Assembly (NCBI GenBank): GCA_011800155.1
Contig: JAALGH010000011.1
Span: 124,001 to 188,000, forward strand
Reading direction: 5' to 3'
Length of the DNA stretch: 64,000 nucleotides
Source: Flammulina velutipes
Taxonomy: Eukaryota > Basidiomycota > Agaricomycetes > Agaricales > Physalacriaceae
Of this stretch, positions 9,946 to 20,689 are shown piece by piece (position 1 is the stretch's first letter; every line of letters begins with the position of its first letter). Both the position numbers and the translations under genes were made by a program. The notes under the pieces were generated by a model. It made no database searches. It was not told where the DNA came from and saw nothing but the letters and a program-made list of their open reading frames with translations.

Positions 9946-12407
9946 TAGGCCTTTAAGGTCCGGTCTCGGTCCGGTCTTTTTCATTTTTTTTCAAGGACCG
10001 CCAACCGGGGCAGTCCTTCGTTTTCTTCTTTTTGGAAGGACCATCAACCGGGACCGGTCTTTTAATCAGACCGTCGCGACTGCAGTCCGGTCTTTCCAGT
10101 CCAACCGGTTGAACCGGGGGCCGGTCCGGACTGCAGTCCAACTGGTCCAACTGTTGCATAGCGCATCCCAAGGTCGAGTCGCGTACACAAAAATGTGCAT
10201 CTAGTAAGGATTGAACTCAAGACCTCACCTAATATAGGTGAAATTAAGGTGTTCTAACCACTAGACCACAGTGTCTTGTTATATATAGGAACTTTATGCA
10301 ATATACTATGTCATCGTCTAAATTTCAACTCACTATTATGTATTCAAGTGTTCGTTTGAGAGAGTAAACATTGTAATTATTCAATTCAACTTGATATATG
10401 TGCTGAAATATATGTTTTTGTACTCTAAACTAGCTAAAATATGTCTGAACACCCTTTGGTAGTCCGTTTTACTATGGACCGGTGATGCGCATTGTATTAA
10501 TGCAAGTACGAAAGACCCCAAAATTTGCGATTCTAAGAAGCATTCTTAGTGATAGAACGAACCTATGAGTACAAGAACCTCTAGTTACAGACCGAAACGC
10601 GTATATGATACAGTGTAAGGAGTTTCCGTGGTATGACCGGAAAACTCCTAAGATTCGTCGGAAAAAGCGCCACACGCTGAAGGGCGTGTAGGTATAGCCA
10701 AACCACACATGACGATCTTGAATATCATCATCAAAAGTACCCCGATGGAGACATCGTGATCAAATACACTTGAACGCGCGAAACTCCGAAATACTTAACG
10801 GAATTCGGCGAGTTACCCTTACACAAGGAAACTCTACATAAAGAGACGCAACACCAGCAAGCAGTTAAACGCTAGCTGGACTAGCAAACCAAATGTTCAT
10901 ACTACTCAGGCGTCGGGATATTACATAGGAGACTCAGGAGTCAGGGTAACCTTTTAGGCTTTCAAAAGATACTGCTCGATCACCGATCGACTTACTCCGG
11001 TGGACTGTTCCTGATCGATTCTCGGGATCCACAAGTAAATCGTTACAAGGACCTACAATACGAGTACTATCGACAACTCGTAAAGATACAACGATAGCTT
11101 TTCCGGAGTACTACCGGAAAAGTCCGAACACGATACTAAGAACATACTTGCGCGTCCCGTATACCAAACCTAGTCGGTACTACTCGGACTCGTAGTATGA
11201 AATAAGAATACGAACAAAGGCTAAGAGTTCCTGCTAGACAGGACTCGGCCGCTAATAATAGTGGAAAACGATGAAATAGTGGAGCTTCCAAGCACAAGGA
11301 ACAACCTGGCGCCACTGCAAACTCAGTTACGGCGCCACCATTGGTTGGGTTCAAAGCAAATAGAAGCCAGAACAAATAGGCAGCAATGCCAAGGGCACCA
11401 TTAGAGGGATATTCCGTACATCCTATCGGAATATTCCCCCGAACCAGCGGACTCGGTATTATATCCTTATTCAGACGTATATAGAAAACACTATAAAGCT
11501 AGCTCGTTTGTACTATTTACAGTAGCTTACGCCCCCCGTATCCGCAGCCCACAAGCCGTATATACTGGAGGAATAGACTCTAAGATTTAGTTAGAAAAAG
11601 AACCACTGTTTAGATAGGTGGAAATAAGAAACAGAACCAAAGATCTAAGAACTCATTGGAGCTACTTCCCATATTAAAGAAGTTGAAGCCAAGTCCTTTG
11701 CGATTCAAACGATCCGAGTTTCCGCGGGAAATTCCATCTAAAGAACCTACCAACTCTGGTTGGAGTCCCAAGTCCCATACAAGTGTGGTTCAGACTGTGC
11801 TAGGCTATCTATTCAGGCCCCAACTAGTTGTTGGAGAGTCCTGATTATACAGATAGATACCAGAGCTCCCGCTCCCTAGTGTGGTTGAAGGTTGTTGGCC
11901 TGGGAAGAGCCTCATTAGGTCTCTTTACACACATCCCAATCGGCCTGTGACTTAGTGGCAAACTAGAACTCAATTTAAGATCAGATCCCTGTTACCCCGT
12001 CGAACTAGTATAAGCATTTTGAGCAGAAGATAGAGAGAAACAGTCCCATAAAACAAAGATACAAAGAACAAGAACCCGTCCCATACCACCTATTACAAAA
12101 CGAACGATTGCTACCATAACGTGAAATCCCGCTATAAACATCGGACTTTCCCGCATCGCACCATTGACTTGTTAGTGTGTGTTTTGTGTGTGTTTTTGTG
12201 GCGTTCTTCTACACTGCACATCACCGGTCCACGACTGGTCGCACCGGTCTTTTGGCAGTCCTAAATATTCTCATTCTACCTCAGGACTGCCAACTGGGAC
12301 CAGTCTTTTTTCCGACCGGTCTTTTTTTCTTGGTGGTCTTTTTGCGGTCCGGTCCGGTCCAGTTGGCAGTCGTTTGGCAGTCCATAGGACCGGACCTTAA
12401 AGGCCTA
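9946..12407. mobile_element. hAT-like non-autonomous DNA transposon in gag
   Basis: A 2,462-base insertion with perfect 20-bp terminal inverted repeats (TAGGCCTTTAAGGTCCGGTC) and an 8-bp target duplication, the hallmarks of hAT elements. The outer 200 bases on each side are crowded with GGTCCGGT, GACCGG and GGCAGTCC motifs in both orientations, the usual subterminal binding-site pattern of hATs. The interior (about 10280-12170) has no ORF resembling a BED zinc finger or hAT dimerisation domain, so I call it non-autonomous or badly decayed. The insertion is inside gag and is therefore younger than the chromovirus copy. Confidence 0.85.
10196..10274 (-). other. tRNA-like sequence with A and B boxes inside the hAT element
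   Basis: On the minus strand a TGGTCTAGTGGTTAGAAC segment (A-box/D-arm form) is followed at normal spacing by GAGTTCAATCC (B-box/T-arm form). A CACCT/AGGTG stem lies between them, with a 16-base loop that could hold a short intron. The two acceptor halves do not pair well and U33 is missing, so it is probably a tRNA relic or the head of a tRNA-derived SINE, not a working tRNA gene. Confidence 0.4.
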
Positions 12408-12415
12408 ATCGCAAG
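12408..12415. repeat. 8-bp target-site duplication, right copy
   Basis: ATCGCAAG, direct partner of 9938-9945. Confidence 0.85.
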
Positions 12416-14761
12416 CATAAGTTTATGCTTAAAGCGATACACATCAGGTGGGCAGGGCATCATGTTAGCCCAGCGTAGTAAGTCTGCGAACAGCTGTCTT
12501 ACTCCGCCTTCTGACCGATATGCAGTATTATCAAACTTCTTTACTAGCTCGAACAAAGAGCCTTCGTGAATGAATCGACGGTAAAGTCCTTTGATCACGT
12601 CAATGAAGGTATATTGATCATAGTCGTCGTCTAGGTTGATATTCCAGTTGACGTTGTCGATAACATCGTTATACCAATTCTTGGCGTCACCGTCGAGGAA
12701 CGTGCCAATGGTGGTCGTTCGCTGCACATCTGTGCTAGAAATGGTAAGTTCTCCATTTTCATCGTTTACACGTTCAGGTCCGCAAATATTTGCAGCTTTG
12801 AACCATCTAACGATTGTTGTTATCCAATCGTCGAACGTTACGATATTCGAGCTGCCGCCATACTTTGGCGGTCGCGGCATCCCCTGCAATGTAGCCTTTT
12901 GAACGCCAACGTCCAATCCTGGCCGCGGCTTCAAAAGATGCACTCGGATCATCTTTTCGTACCGGCTAAAGATGAGATACATCATCTGAGTGTCAGAACG
13001 AACAATAGGTGAGTATCTAAATTCTTCATCTGCGTTATAATTCATTGGGCCAACAGACTCAAACCTAGCGCCTCCGAATGGTGCGGGCGTAGCCTCATGT
13101 CCATGGCCGCGGCGCCGTCTATTCGAAGCATTACTGTTGACGTCGACGCCAGCATCAGACGGATCTCCGCTGGGTGGTCCGGGAGGTGGAGGCGGAGGTA
13201 AAGGTGGTCCACCATGAGAGTGGTGTCCATGTGATGATGGTTGACCAGGAGGTCCACGGTTCGGAGGTGGACCTCTATTGTTAATAGTAGTTGTACTACT
13301 GCTACTGGAACTGCCTCCGCTCCCTCCTGGAGGGGGAGGACGTCGTCCTGTGTCATTCATATGGTTACTTCCTTGTTCTGACTTGACGCGAGTTGTTTGA
13401 GAATGTGAGGCATCCACAGTTACTGGTGTTGGAATAGGAAACCATTTTCGTAATGATTTATAAACTTCACGCGCCTCGTTGTGTGATGGTATAGGCATGC
13501 GAAAATCAGGACGCTCAATATCTTCAACATTTCCATCATCGAGAATGTTGATACGTTGATCAGGAATACGTGAACGACCATATGCGTTAATGTCAGATTC
13601 ACGCAATTGTTGAGCAAGTCCCCGTGTAATCAGTTCTTTAACTCTATCTTCCATTTCATCAATACCAAATGGGCCACTAGACGGTGCGTCTGAAGAGGAT
13701 ATCTCAGGAGTCCAATTTTTTATTGCCCGCTGCGCGTTGGCGCGACGTATATAAACAGAGTCCGTTTCATTTGGCTCTCTTGAAAACCCTTCATCCTGTA
13801 AACGTTCAGGGTGTATATTTAAACTGTAATCATCTTGTTCGTGATGGTAATGTCCTAAATTTGGAGCTACATTCACAGGACTGTGGCGTAACCTACCATC
13901 TCGATTGATATTATCCGCAAGAAACCTATTTATAGCTAACCGTGGCGCACCCATGAACGTGTTGCCATGAACGGTTTGCCGTTGCGTCGAAATATTAGCA
14001 AATCCATCTTCATACCTCCGGACTAGGTTTCGGAACGCATGATCTTGAAAGTCACGGTAGGCTTGCCTATCTTCTGGAAGATCAGTCTTATTGATCCAAT
14101 CTCTTAGATCATTTGCATGTGCACGTTTCATTGCGCGCGACATGCCTTGCCTAAACGGAATGGGGTCCTCATTATTGGCAAGATCCACAAAAGACGGGAT
14201 CGCAGATGTCTCGCTCGTTAGTGGCGGAAGGTGATCTGATGATGATTCAGCTTTCACAGAAGGACGTCGTTGTTCACGATCTTTTTCCCCTTGTGCTTTC
14301 TGTAACCGGAATTTAATTTCATTTTCAATCGCTTGTTGACGCTGTTGTAAATCCGCTAAGTCGTAGTGAGATAAACGAGATGATGATCTCGAACTCACCG
14401 ATCGTGGTGGTTGTGTGGCGTTCCGATCATTCGGATTCGGAACCGGAGACACCGCTGCTTTCTGCTCAATCTGACTCAATTGAATGGAGACTGGGCGAGA
14501 GGGTGTCGGGTGATGGAGTCCAGACGGTCCAGGTGAATTAGGCGGACCAGCTTGAGACATGAAGTCGGTAGTGGAAAGGGATGGATTGGTGAATGGGAGA
14601 TTGGTAAGGAGTTGACGTCTGTCCTCTACAATACCTCGATGTCGACGGGTTTTTGGTGTACCTAATGGCACAGAAGTGTTCGCTTGCCGTTGAGGCTTAC
14701 GAATGGGTTGCGGGATGCGGGATGGAGTAGCAGGGTTTGGAGCGGACGACCTTGGGGTCAT
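12408..14761 (-). pseudogene. Retroelement Gag, N-terminal and capsid part, cut by hAT insertion
   Basis: The ORF starts at the ATG at 14761 (MTPRSSAPNP) and is open for about 780 codons up to the insertion. The first 500 residues are Pro/Ser/Gln-rich and disordered, with poly-Ser, Asn-Arg-Gly-Pro and Gly-Pro-Pro runs near 13150-13340. A retrotransposon gag/capsid domain follows: MPRPPKYGGSSNIVTFDDW, then GTFLDGDAKNWYNDV and GLYRRFIHEG. Translation continues a few dozen codons into the hAT before a stop at 12281. The rest of Gag lies at 8758-9937. Confidence 0.88.
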
Positions 14762-15060
14762 CCAAAAATCGTAGCGTTTGTACTTCGTATCGAAGTCCGT
14801 GGTGAATAGCTATCGGTATGATGCTTAAAAAAGTGTAACTCGGCTTACCGACTATGTGCTTAAAGTAGTCACGCGAAATAAGCACGACAAGTGATACAGA
14901 TTCACTAGGCTACTAAAGTACAATGAGTCGTGTGGTAAGAGTAAGTTAGCGTAAATAAGTAGTGGAACATCGTATATATAGTCGCAGCATGGTTAGATAG
15001 ATCTAGAAAGTACGAGAGGGTGCGTCGTTATCTAATCTAAATAGTAATAGAGTCCGATCC
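14762..15060 (-). promoter_or_regulatory. Probable retroelement leader and 5' LTR remnant
   Basis: About 300 bases between Gag and the next host gene. On the minus strand it holds a TATATATACG box near 14975 and an AT-rich tract before the Gag ATG. No second copy of this sequence exists near the other end of the element, so LTR status is inferred from position only. Confidence 0.35.
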
Positions 15061-15098
15061 GTTACACACGTATAGAACTGGAGGACCTTGCCCCCGAG

Positions 15099-16940
15099 AT
15101 GCAGGCTCGTATTATGAGGAGAACACGGTCCCCGAGGTCACCTATTCCACCACCACTTCCCAAACAGGCGCCTGCGAGAGCTCGCAAGAAACGCCCTTTG
15201 GATGACACCGACATCGATACCGAGATCGCACGTCCTGCTAAAAGATCACGATTACTGGATGACACCGCGATGGTTTGTAGTCTACCCTTTCTGGGAAGCA
15301 ACAACGTTGACATATGTCCGCAGGGCACAACGATAACTGTAACACAGTCGAAGCCGACTGAAGAGATACCCGAACGCTCGCCATCAAGAGCCGAAGAGAC
15401 GAAGCCTGCCGAATTAGGGCATGGTTGGGGAAAGTATGTCGATGCGCACCTGTCGAGACGACGCCATAAACCCAGTCCGCTGAGGCCAAAATATGCACGT
15501 AAGGCTGACCATGCTATTTTGACGTTTCCCAACGCTCACGCTAATCCAGGATTGAAATATACCAGTGCTCTCGGAGTGGTGCAGTATCGGACGGTCATGG
15601 TAGCAGGAAGTAATTCGACGCCTAGGGTACAGTATCCCTTGTTTGATCAACATTTGGGTGCTCTAATCGTCCCTCGGTAGAATAAACGCAATTCGTGCAA
15701 TACAGATGTGAAGTCGGAACCTCTGGATGATGCCGGCTCATCATTCTTTTTTTCACCTGAACCGCCCGATACAGGCTTGCCTAGTCCCCCACCTTCTCTT
15801 TTCGACTCTAGTCAACCAGGACGCTTATCGCAAATCACAACCTCGGAGCCGCTGACGCCCTCATCGTCCTCCCAGGATTTGCATGCTCCATGTAGTCCAA
15901 ATCCACGATTTACCAGTCCGAGTCCGAGTCCGTCGGTAGAAAATCAAGCCGAGGAGACACAGCGAAAGCTTTCCGCGTCAGACACGGTCTTGCAAACATT
16001 CACATCTACCAATGTATCTGCCAACATTGCAGACTTTGGGCCTTTACCACTTCTGGGCTCCATCCCTGCAGATCCAGATGAATGTGTTGACGCCAGCGGA
16101 ACTGCGCAGTCCACGCCTACGCCGGTGCGACCGTCATTAGTACAAGGGTGGACAGAAGAGGTTAGTTTTAGATCATTGGATTGTCGCCGCCGGCTAATTT
16201 CTGGCGACAGGAATGTGCTGCTGCGCTGCAGGAAGAGTGGGACTTGGATGAATCCAAACCACTTTCTCCAGGATCCAACGCAAAGACATATCTTCCGAGT
16301 CGGATCGAGGACCACGAGGCGCTGAGGTCTTCGGCAGTCGTGTCTCCAACTCCCGCGAAGGAAAGTATGGATGTGGGTGCTGAGGCGCCGACGAAGTCAT
16401 CGCCGGAGGAAGAGGACGGCTCTACTACACCAGTCCTAAGTCAGGAGCCGGAATGGTTTAGGACTGAGCCTGTCACAACTTCTATGCCGGAAGAGGACGA
16501 GTTCGCCTACACGCCATCTCCGACCAACTTGAACGCACTCTTCAGAGAAGATGATGATAGTCCTGCTGGGGATTCGATCAAAGTTGAGCCCACGTCGGTT
16601 CCAGGTAGCGAGGAGCTTTCACATCCAGATCCAGCGCCACTCACCGAGGTGTTGGTCAATATTCGAGATGATCCACAATATCCTTCTGGAGAGTCTCAAG
16701 ACACGGCGAATGATTTGGTTCCGGTTGCTTCTGCGAAGGATCAAACAACCACACCGTTGGACATTACTGCTCTGTCTTCCTGTCATACCATTCCGTCGTC
16801 GTCTCGTCTTATCTCTGGATTGTCAATGTCAGAAGAGGTTCGTTGCTAATGCGATGTGGTCGTTCAACCTCTGACTTTTTTAGGATCTTCTCGCGTGCGC
16901 TGCCGCTTTGCAAGATGACTGGGATCCCGACGATCCCTGA
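15099..16940 (+). CDS. Acidic Ser/Pro-rich hypothetical nuclear protein (549 aa)
   Basis: Four exons, join(15099..15609,15706..16160,16211..16837,16884..16940), in frame throughout. The N-terminus has basic nuclear-localisation-like clusters (RARKKRP, RPAKRSR). The rest is Ser/Pro/Glu/Asp-rich. Exons 2 and 3 both end in Glu-Glu, and the exons after them begin with nearly the same motif, ECAAALQEEWDLDE and DLLACAAALQDDWDPDD, the second at the very C-terminus. This looks like an exon-start duplication and gives two short acidic amphipathic motifs that could be interaction or activation motifs (inference). No known domain was recognised. Introns are 46-96 bases; intron 1 is the least certain. 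The ATG at 15099 lies close to the retroelement end, so an upstream exon could have been lost. Confidence 0.65.
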
Positions 16941-17568
16941 CCATACATCCGGTAATTATCGGACGCGTACTTGTATTAAATGTGCTCCGTCTAATGACAA
17001 CCGGTTGTTATAAGAAGATTATGCTCCCTCTGCCATCGGTCAAGAACAAGGCCAAGAAATATGCGCTATGGGTCTACCACTGCCAACACCAACATTCTAC
17101 GGCAGTTGCCGGACGAATTTCATTGGCCCCTGCCGACGTCGATCTTATCATCGGGATTTCCGTTCTCGAGCTTATACTCACCACTGACTGGATTTACTGC
17201 CATCCCGTCTCTGATACATTTGACGGCATCGCTTTCTCCTCTGGCATTCGTATTCTGCGTCTCCCTCACGTTAGGGCATCTTGGGTACTCACAATTAGAA
17301 CAATAGAGACATCGTGACATGCATCCTTCGATCATCAAGATCATCCACCACTCGGAGCTCCAATTGTCTCGTTGCCTTGGGATCACCTCTTGTTGTTAGC
17401 GTTGTCTCGATGCGCGGGCCTGGCTTGATTCCAATTGTTTGAAGGAGCGCCGAAAACAAAAGTGTCACTCCACGGAGTACTATAAGACTATGGGCCTCAT
17501 GCTGGTCTTCCCGTGTTTTTGTTCTCCTTCTACGACGTACTTGACGATTTTTCACTCGCTGATTCATA
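16941..17568 (+). other. Intergenic region before the HMG-box gene
   Basis: Two overlapping short frames (about 80-110 codons, 16982-17317) lack recognisable motifs and splice support. It probably holds the 3' UTR of the upstream gene and the promoter of the HMG-box gene. Confidence 0.4.
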
Positions 17569-18738
17569 ATGCCTGTCCTCCGTTCTCGCGATACCTCAGG
17601 TATGGTTTCTCTATTGTACTCGTGCCTTCTGACATTTGCTTCAGCGACGCCGGCGTCATCACCTGAGATTTCCATCGCCTCCCCTACACCTAGGCGCACC
17701 ACATTCTTCTTCCCTATGACACACAACCTCTCTGACACGCCCGAGTCCACGCCATCTTGTTCTCCCTTCCTGAACGAGCATGAGTTCCTTCAATTACCTC
17801 CGACTCCCAGCGAGAGCTCGTCAGTGTCTCCCTCCCCTGCCCCTCGTCGCCGCATAAGGAAGACTGTAGATGGCCACATAAAGCGTCCCGAGAACGCGTT
17901 CATCTTGTTTCGCCGGGATATGTGCCTCAAAATCAGCGCGGCGAAGATCGACGGTGCTAAGCGCGAACGCGAGGCAGACCTTTCCAAAACGATCAGCCTC
18001 CAATGGCGCGCGCTCTCGGAGGAGGAGAGGCAGGTTTGGAAGGACATGGCGGACGAGAAGAAGAAGGAGCATCAACGAGAGTACCCCGATTACAAGTATT
18101 GTCCTGGTCGGTCGAAGAAGGGGAACAAGAAGAAGGCGCGGGACGTTTCAGAACCGGACAGAGCTGACGAGGAAGACTATCGCCCCAAGAAGGGAAAGAA
18201 GTTTACTAGGAGGAGGCCTGTGTCGGCCCCGGTGGTGGAAGACGAAGGTCCCCACACAGCTGGCCCGTCTGAGAACCTCTCGCTCTTCCACCCTGCTCGC
18301 CCATCGTCGGCACACTATCCCTTGTACCACGAGCTGCAGTTTCCGGATATGGAGATGCGCGTAACTCCCTCCTCATGCCCTACTTCACCGCGACTCGTGC
18401 CCGATTTCGACTATGATGGATATGCGAGTGACTTCCACAGTGCGTTCTACCCGGACTTCTTGGAGGTCCCGTCGTCGACGTATGGCTCTACCCCTTCGAG
18501 TTCGCGCCGCTCGTCGCCTTTCCTCGGGGCGTACGATATGGAATACAGGAACATCGATCCACAGCTCCGCCGTGCGGAGCTTGACGTAGACGCCCACCTG
18601 CACCAGGACTTTTTGGCGGACTGGCCGGAGGAAGGTGTAAGACACAGTAATGATTTTGACTTGGCTGCTGTGCAGTCAGAGTATGCCATGACTTTTCCAT
18701 GCTACAATGACCCGAGCGAGGACGGCATGTGCCTGTAG
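17569..18738 (+). CDS. HMG-box transcription factor (MATA_HMG/Ste11-like)
   Basis: Best model join(17569..17599,17645..18738), 374 aa. The 45-base intron (GTATGG...TTCAG) is a multiple of three, so the unspliced frame is open as well. A single HMG box lies at about residues 87-155: HIKRPENAFILFRRDMC, KTISLQWRALSEEERQVWKDMA, and HQREYPDYKYCPGR. The RPxNAFxLFR start and the Tyr-Pro-x-Tyr-x-Tyr end are typical of sequence-specific fungal HMG proteins of the mating/sexual-development class. A Lys/Arg-rich tail (KKGNKKKAR, RPKKGKKFTRRR) follows as a probable nuclear signal, then a Ser/Pro/Tyr-rich region. Likely a DNA-binding regulator of development; targets cannot be read from the sequence, and no mating-type homeodomain or pheromone genes lie nearby. 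Confidence 0.9.
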   Translation: MPVLRSRDTSGMVSLLYSCLLTFASATPASSPEISIASPTPRRTTFFFPMTHNLSDTPESTPSCSPFLNEHEFLQLPPTPSESSSVSPSPAPRRRIRKTVDGHIKRPENAFILFRRDMCLKISAAKIDGAKREREADLSKTISLQWRALSEEERQVWKDMADEKKKEHQREYPDYKYCPGRSKKGNKKKARDVSEPDRADEEDYRPKKGKKFTRRRPVSAPVVEDEGPHTAGPSENLSLFHPARPSSAHYPLYHELQFPDMEMRVTPSSCPTSPRLVPDFDYDGYASDFHSAFYPDFLEVPSSTYGSTPSSSRRSSPFLGAYDMEYRNIDPQLRRAELDVDAHLHQDFLADWPEEGVRHSNDFDLAAVQSEYAMTFPCYNDPSEDGMCL

Positions 18739-19029
18739 GCATCGTCCTCTGTTACCCTTTACTTTACCTTTTCCCATATGTCTAATACTCGGACGGACAG
18801 ATTTACCGTGTCATTCTGTTTCTACTCATCTACCCATACTGTCGTTGTTTTCACCGTCGCTTTCTCTGTTGTTACGATATGTATACGCTGGGCCGTACGT
18901 ATTGTCATCCATGCCTATGCTTATATGCCTAATATGTCGTACTATGTATCAATTGAATTTAAATCCCAACCTCTATCAAATCAGTTGCCGCGGAGAACAA
19001 AGTAGGTTGGAGGGTATAATTCACATTAC
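18739..19029. other. Intergenic, shared 3' regions
   Basis: Convergent 3' ends of the HMG-box gene (plus) and kinase K1 (minus). AT-rich; nothing else was seen. Confidence 0.5.
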
Positions 19030-20646
19030 TTACATGTAGATGTACCAATATTTATAACTAGAGAAATTATGTCGCAAAAACGTAGGTCTCGAAATCCGAC
19101 ATGGAACCGATAAACAGAAGAATTGAGTATATCTAGATAGATATGCAGTTAAGCGTCTCAACGACCGGACTGTCTTTTGCGCCCATTGGTATTCACAAAG
19201 CCATCGCAAAGTTTTGGTTGTCCACGGGAGTTTGGGCTCTCGGAGATGAGACCATTTTCGAACCAAGTCGGGTGGTAGTCCAGTCCAACGGTCGTGCGTT
19301 TCGTAATTCGAGTCGTACGTCTCCCAATTGACCTTGGGTTCCATCCGATGGCGTTGCTCATCATCCAGCTCTGCATATTGATCTTCGAGGAAAGGAAGGG
19401 CACCTGCTGCGGTAAACCGGGCGCTAACATTCCGCGTCACCATTCCATCCAATAATGGGGCCAAGAACGGGATTGTCGGTGTCCAGTGCTGCGGGAATAG
19501 GTTAAATCAGAACCGGCAATCCATAAGGAAAATGAATTACTTGGAACGTCTCGCAGAACATGATGCCTAGAGTGCCGACATCGAGGGCAAACGGATTGTA
19601 GTCGTACTCTCCTTGCAATACATCGGGCGGTTGACCGTATGCACCATACCAAGTTTCTTGATGAGGGAGTCGACATCTCTCAATAGATGTATGAGACGGC
19701 ATCAAGATAGAGAGATTGAAGTCGAAAATGGCATATCTCAATTTCTTTGTCTTCATTAGATCATCGCGCATCATCTCCGTCGAGGGATCATCAGGCATCA
19801 TCATGTTGTGGCAGACGTGGTTGATTAGTATATTGCGCCCGTCTAGGTCCTAAGGGATATATTCAGTGATACGTCGGGATCAGTCAGAAACACGCGGCTC
19901 ACTCGATGGACAATGTGCCGACTATGTAGGAATACCAGCCCTTCGAGGAGACTTCGAATTTGGTGGATCACGTCTTCCACGGTATCTGGGACGAGTAACA
20001 AGCGTCCACCTCCCCAACTGGAAAATGATCAATATAGGACCTCGGTGAGTATCTTACTATTACTTACCGTGGCATGACTACCAACCAATTTCCAGCAAAT
20101 GGGAGGAAGTCGAGCGTTGGAAGGATTCCGGGAATCATCCTGTCCTTTCGTGTTTTCTGCTCTTCTAACAGTATATTAAAAATGCGTTGCTCGTCCGTGG
20201 AATCCTTGACTAGTTTAAGTGCAATGTGATGACCTTCGCGGTCTTGAGCGAAGACTACGCGTCCCTACGAACGAAACTATCGGCAAATGCGCAGTTGGTC
20301 GGAGATAGAGAGCACAAACCAGGCTTTGCTCGTAGTAGTCCATTTCAAAACCAGAATGATATCCTGGACAGTCGTCTTGAAACGCGTAAGGAAGTTCACC
20401 TCCAGTCCCAGGCGTCATAGGTAGGGACGGTACAGTTTCGTACACAGAGTCGTATATCGTCCGTGTCGTGTACATTGTATATCCACGCTCCGCAAGCCAT
20501 GGTCGGCATGATTCCCAGAACTTCATGCGCTCATGCAAGTCGAAGTTCGGGATGCTCTCGGCAGGATCAAAGGTGACCTAAGGTATTTCCGGTCACTATT
20601 GCATGTGGCTCATAAATAGGAAGTATACCATAGGCAAATGATCCAT
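19030..20646 (-). CDS. Divergent protein kinase K1 (451 aa)
   Basis: Six exons, complement(join(19030..19488,19541..19849,19903..20017,20068..20264,20320..20577,20629..20646)), with a perfect frame. The start is MDHLPM. A conserved N-terminal extension (FDPAESIPNFDLHERMKFW, YYEQSL) precedes a kinase fold. It has GRVVFAQDREGHHIALKLVK (ATP loop and Lys), HSRHIVHR-DLDGRNILIN (catalytic loop, split by an intron inside HRD), AIFDFN (DFG changed to DFN), QPPDVL (APE region) and YNPFALDVGTLGIM (subdomain IX). Catalytic Lys, HRD Asp and Asn are kept, so activity is possible but the metal-binding motif is altered. The C-terminal 25 residues differ from paralogue K3. It is the first gene of the 9.5-kb duplicated unit. 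Confidence 0.8.
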
Positions 20647-20689
20647 AAAGAGAGGTTTCGGGACAGGATTACAGTGAGATTGAATGGTA

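Larger units (their letters stand above)
2094..15060 (-). mobile_element. Ty3/gypsy chromovirus LTR retrotransposon, broken by two nested transposons
   Basis: A minus-strand retroelement in the order Gag, zinc knuckle, aspartic protease, reverse transcriptase, RNase H, integrase, chromodomain, which is the Ty3/gypsy chromovirus order. The coding body is split by a hAT-like insertion (9946-12407) and a Mutator-like insertion (5970-8748). Both left clean target duplications, and apart from them the frame is preserved except for one UGA at 5688-5690. About 300 bases before Gag (14762-15060) probably hold the leader and remains of the 5' LTR, with a TATATATA-like box near 14975. I could not find a matching 3' LTR: pol stops at 2094 and the left-edge gene starts about 150 bases further. 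The outer limit at 15060 is approximate. Confidence 0.85.

Noticed and set aside
10196..10274. Functional tRNA gene
   Set aside because: Acceptor halves do not pair, U33 is missing in the loop and it lies within a transposon; listed only as tRNA-like.
11136..11844. Small ORFs within the hAT element as transposase or gene cargo
   Set aside because: Under 80 codons, no BED finger or dimerisation motif, no splice connection.
14762..15060. Full 5' LTR
   Set aside because: No matching copy at the other end and no clear TG...CA borders, so only a leader/LTR remnant is claimed.
16982..17317. 111-codon ORF between the acidic protein and the HMG-box gene
   Set aside because: No motif, competing frames of similar length, no splice sites to neighbours.
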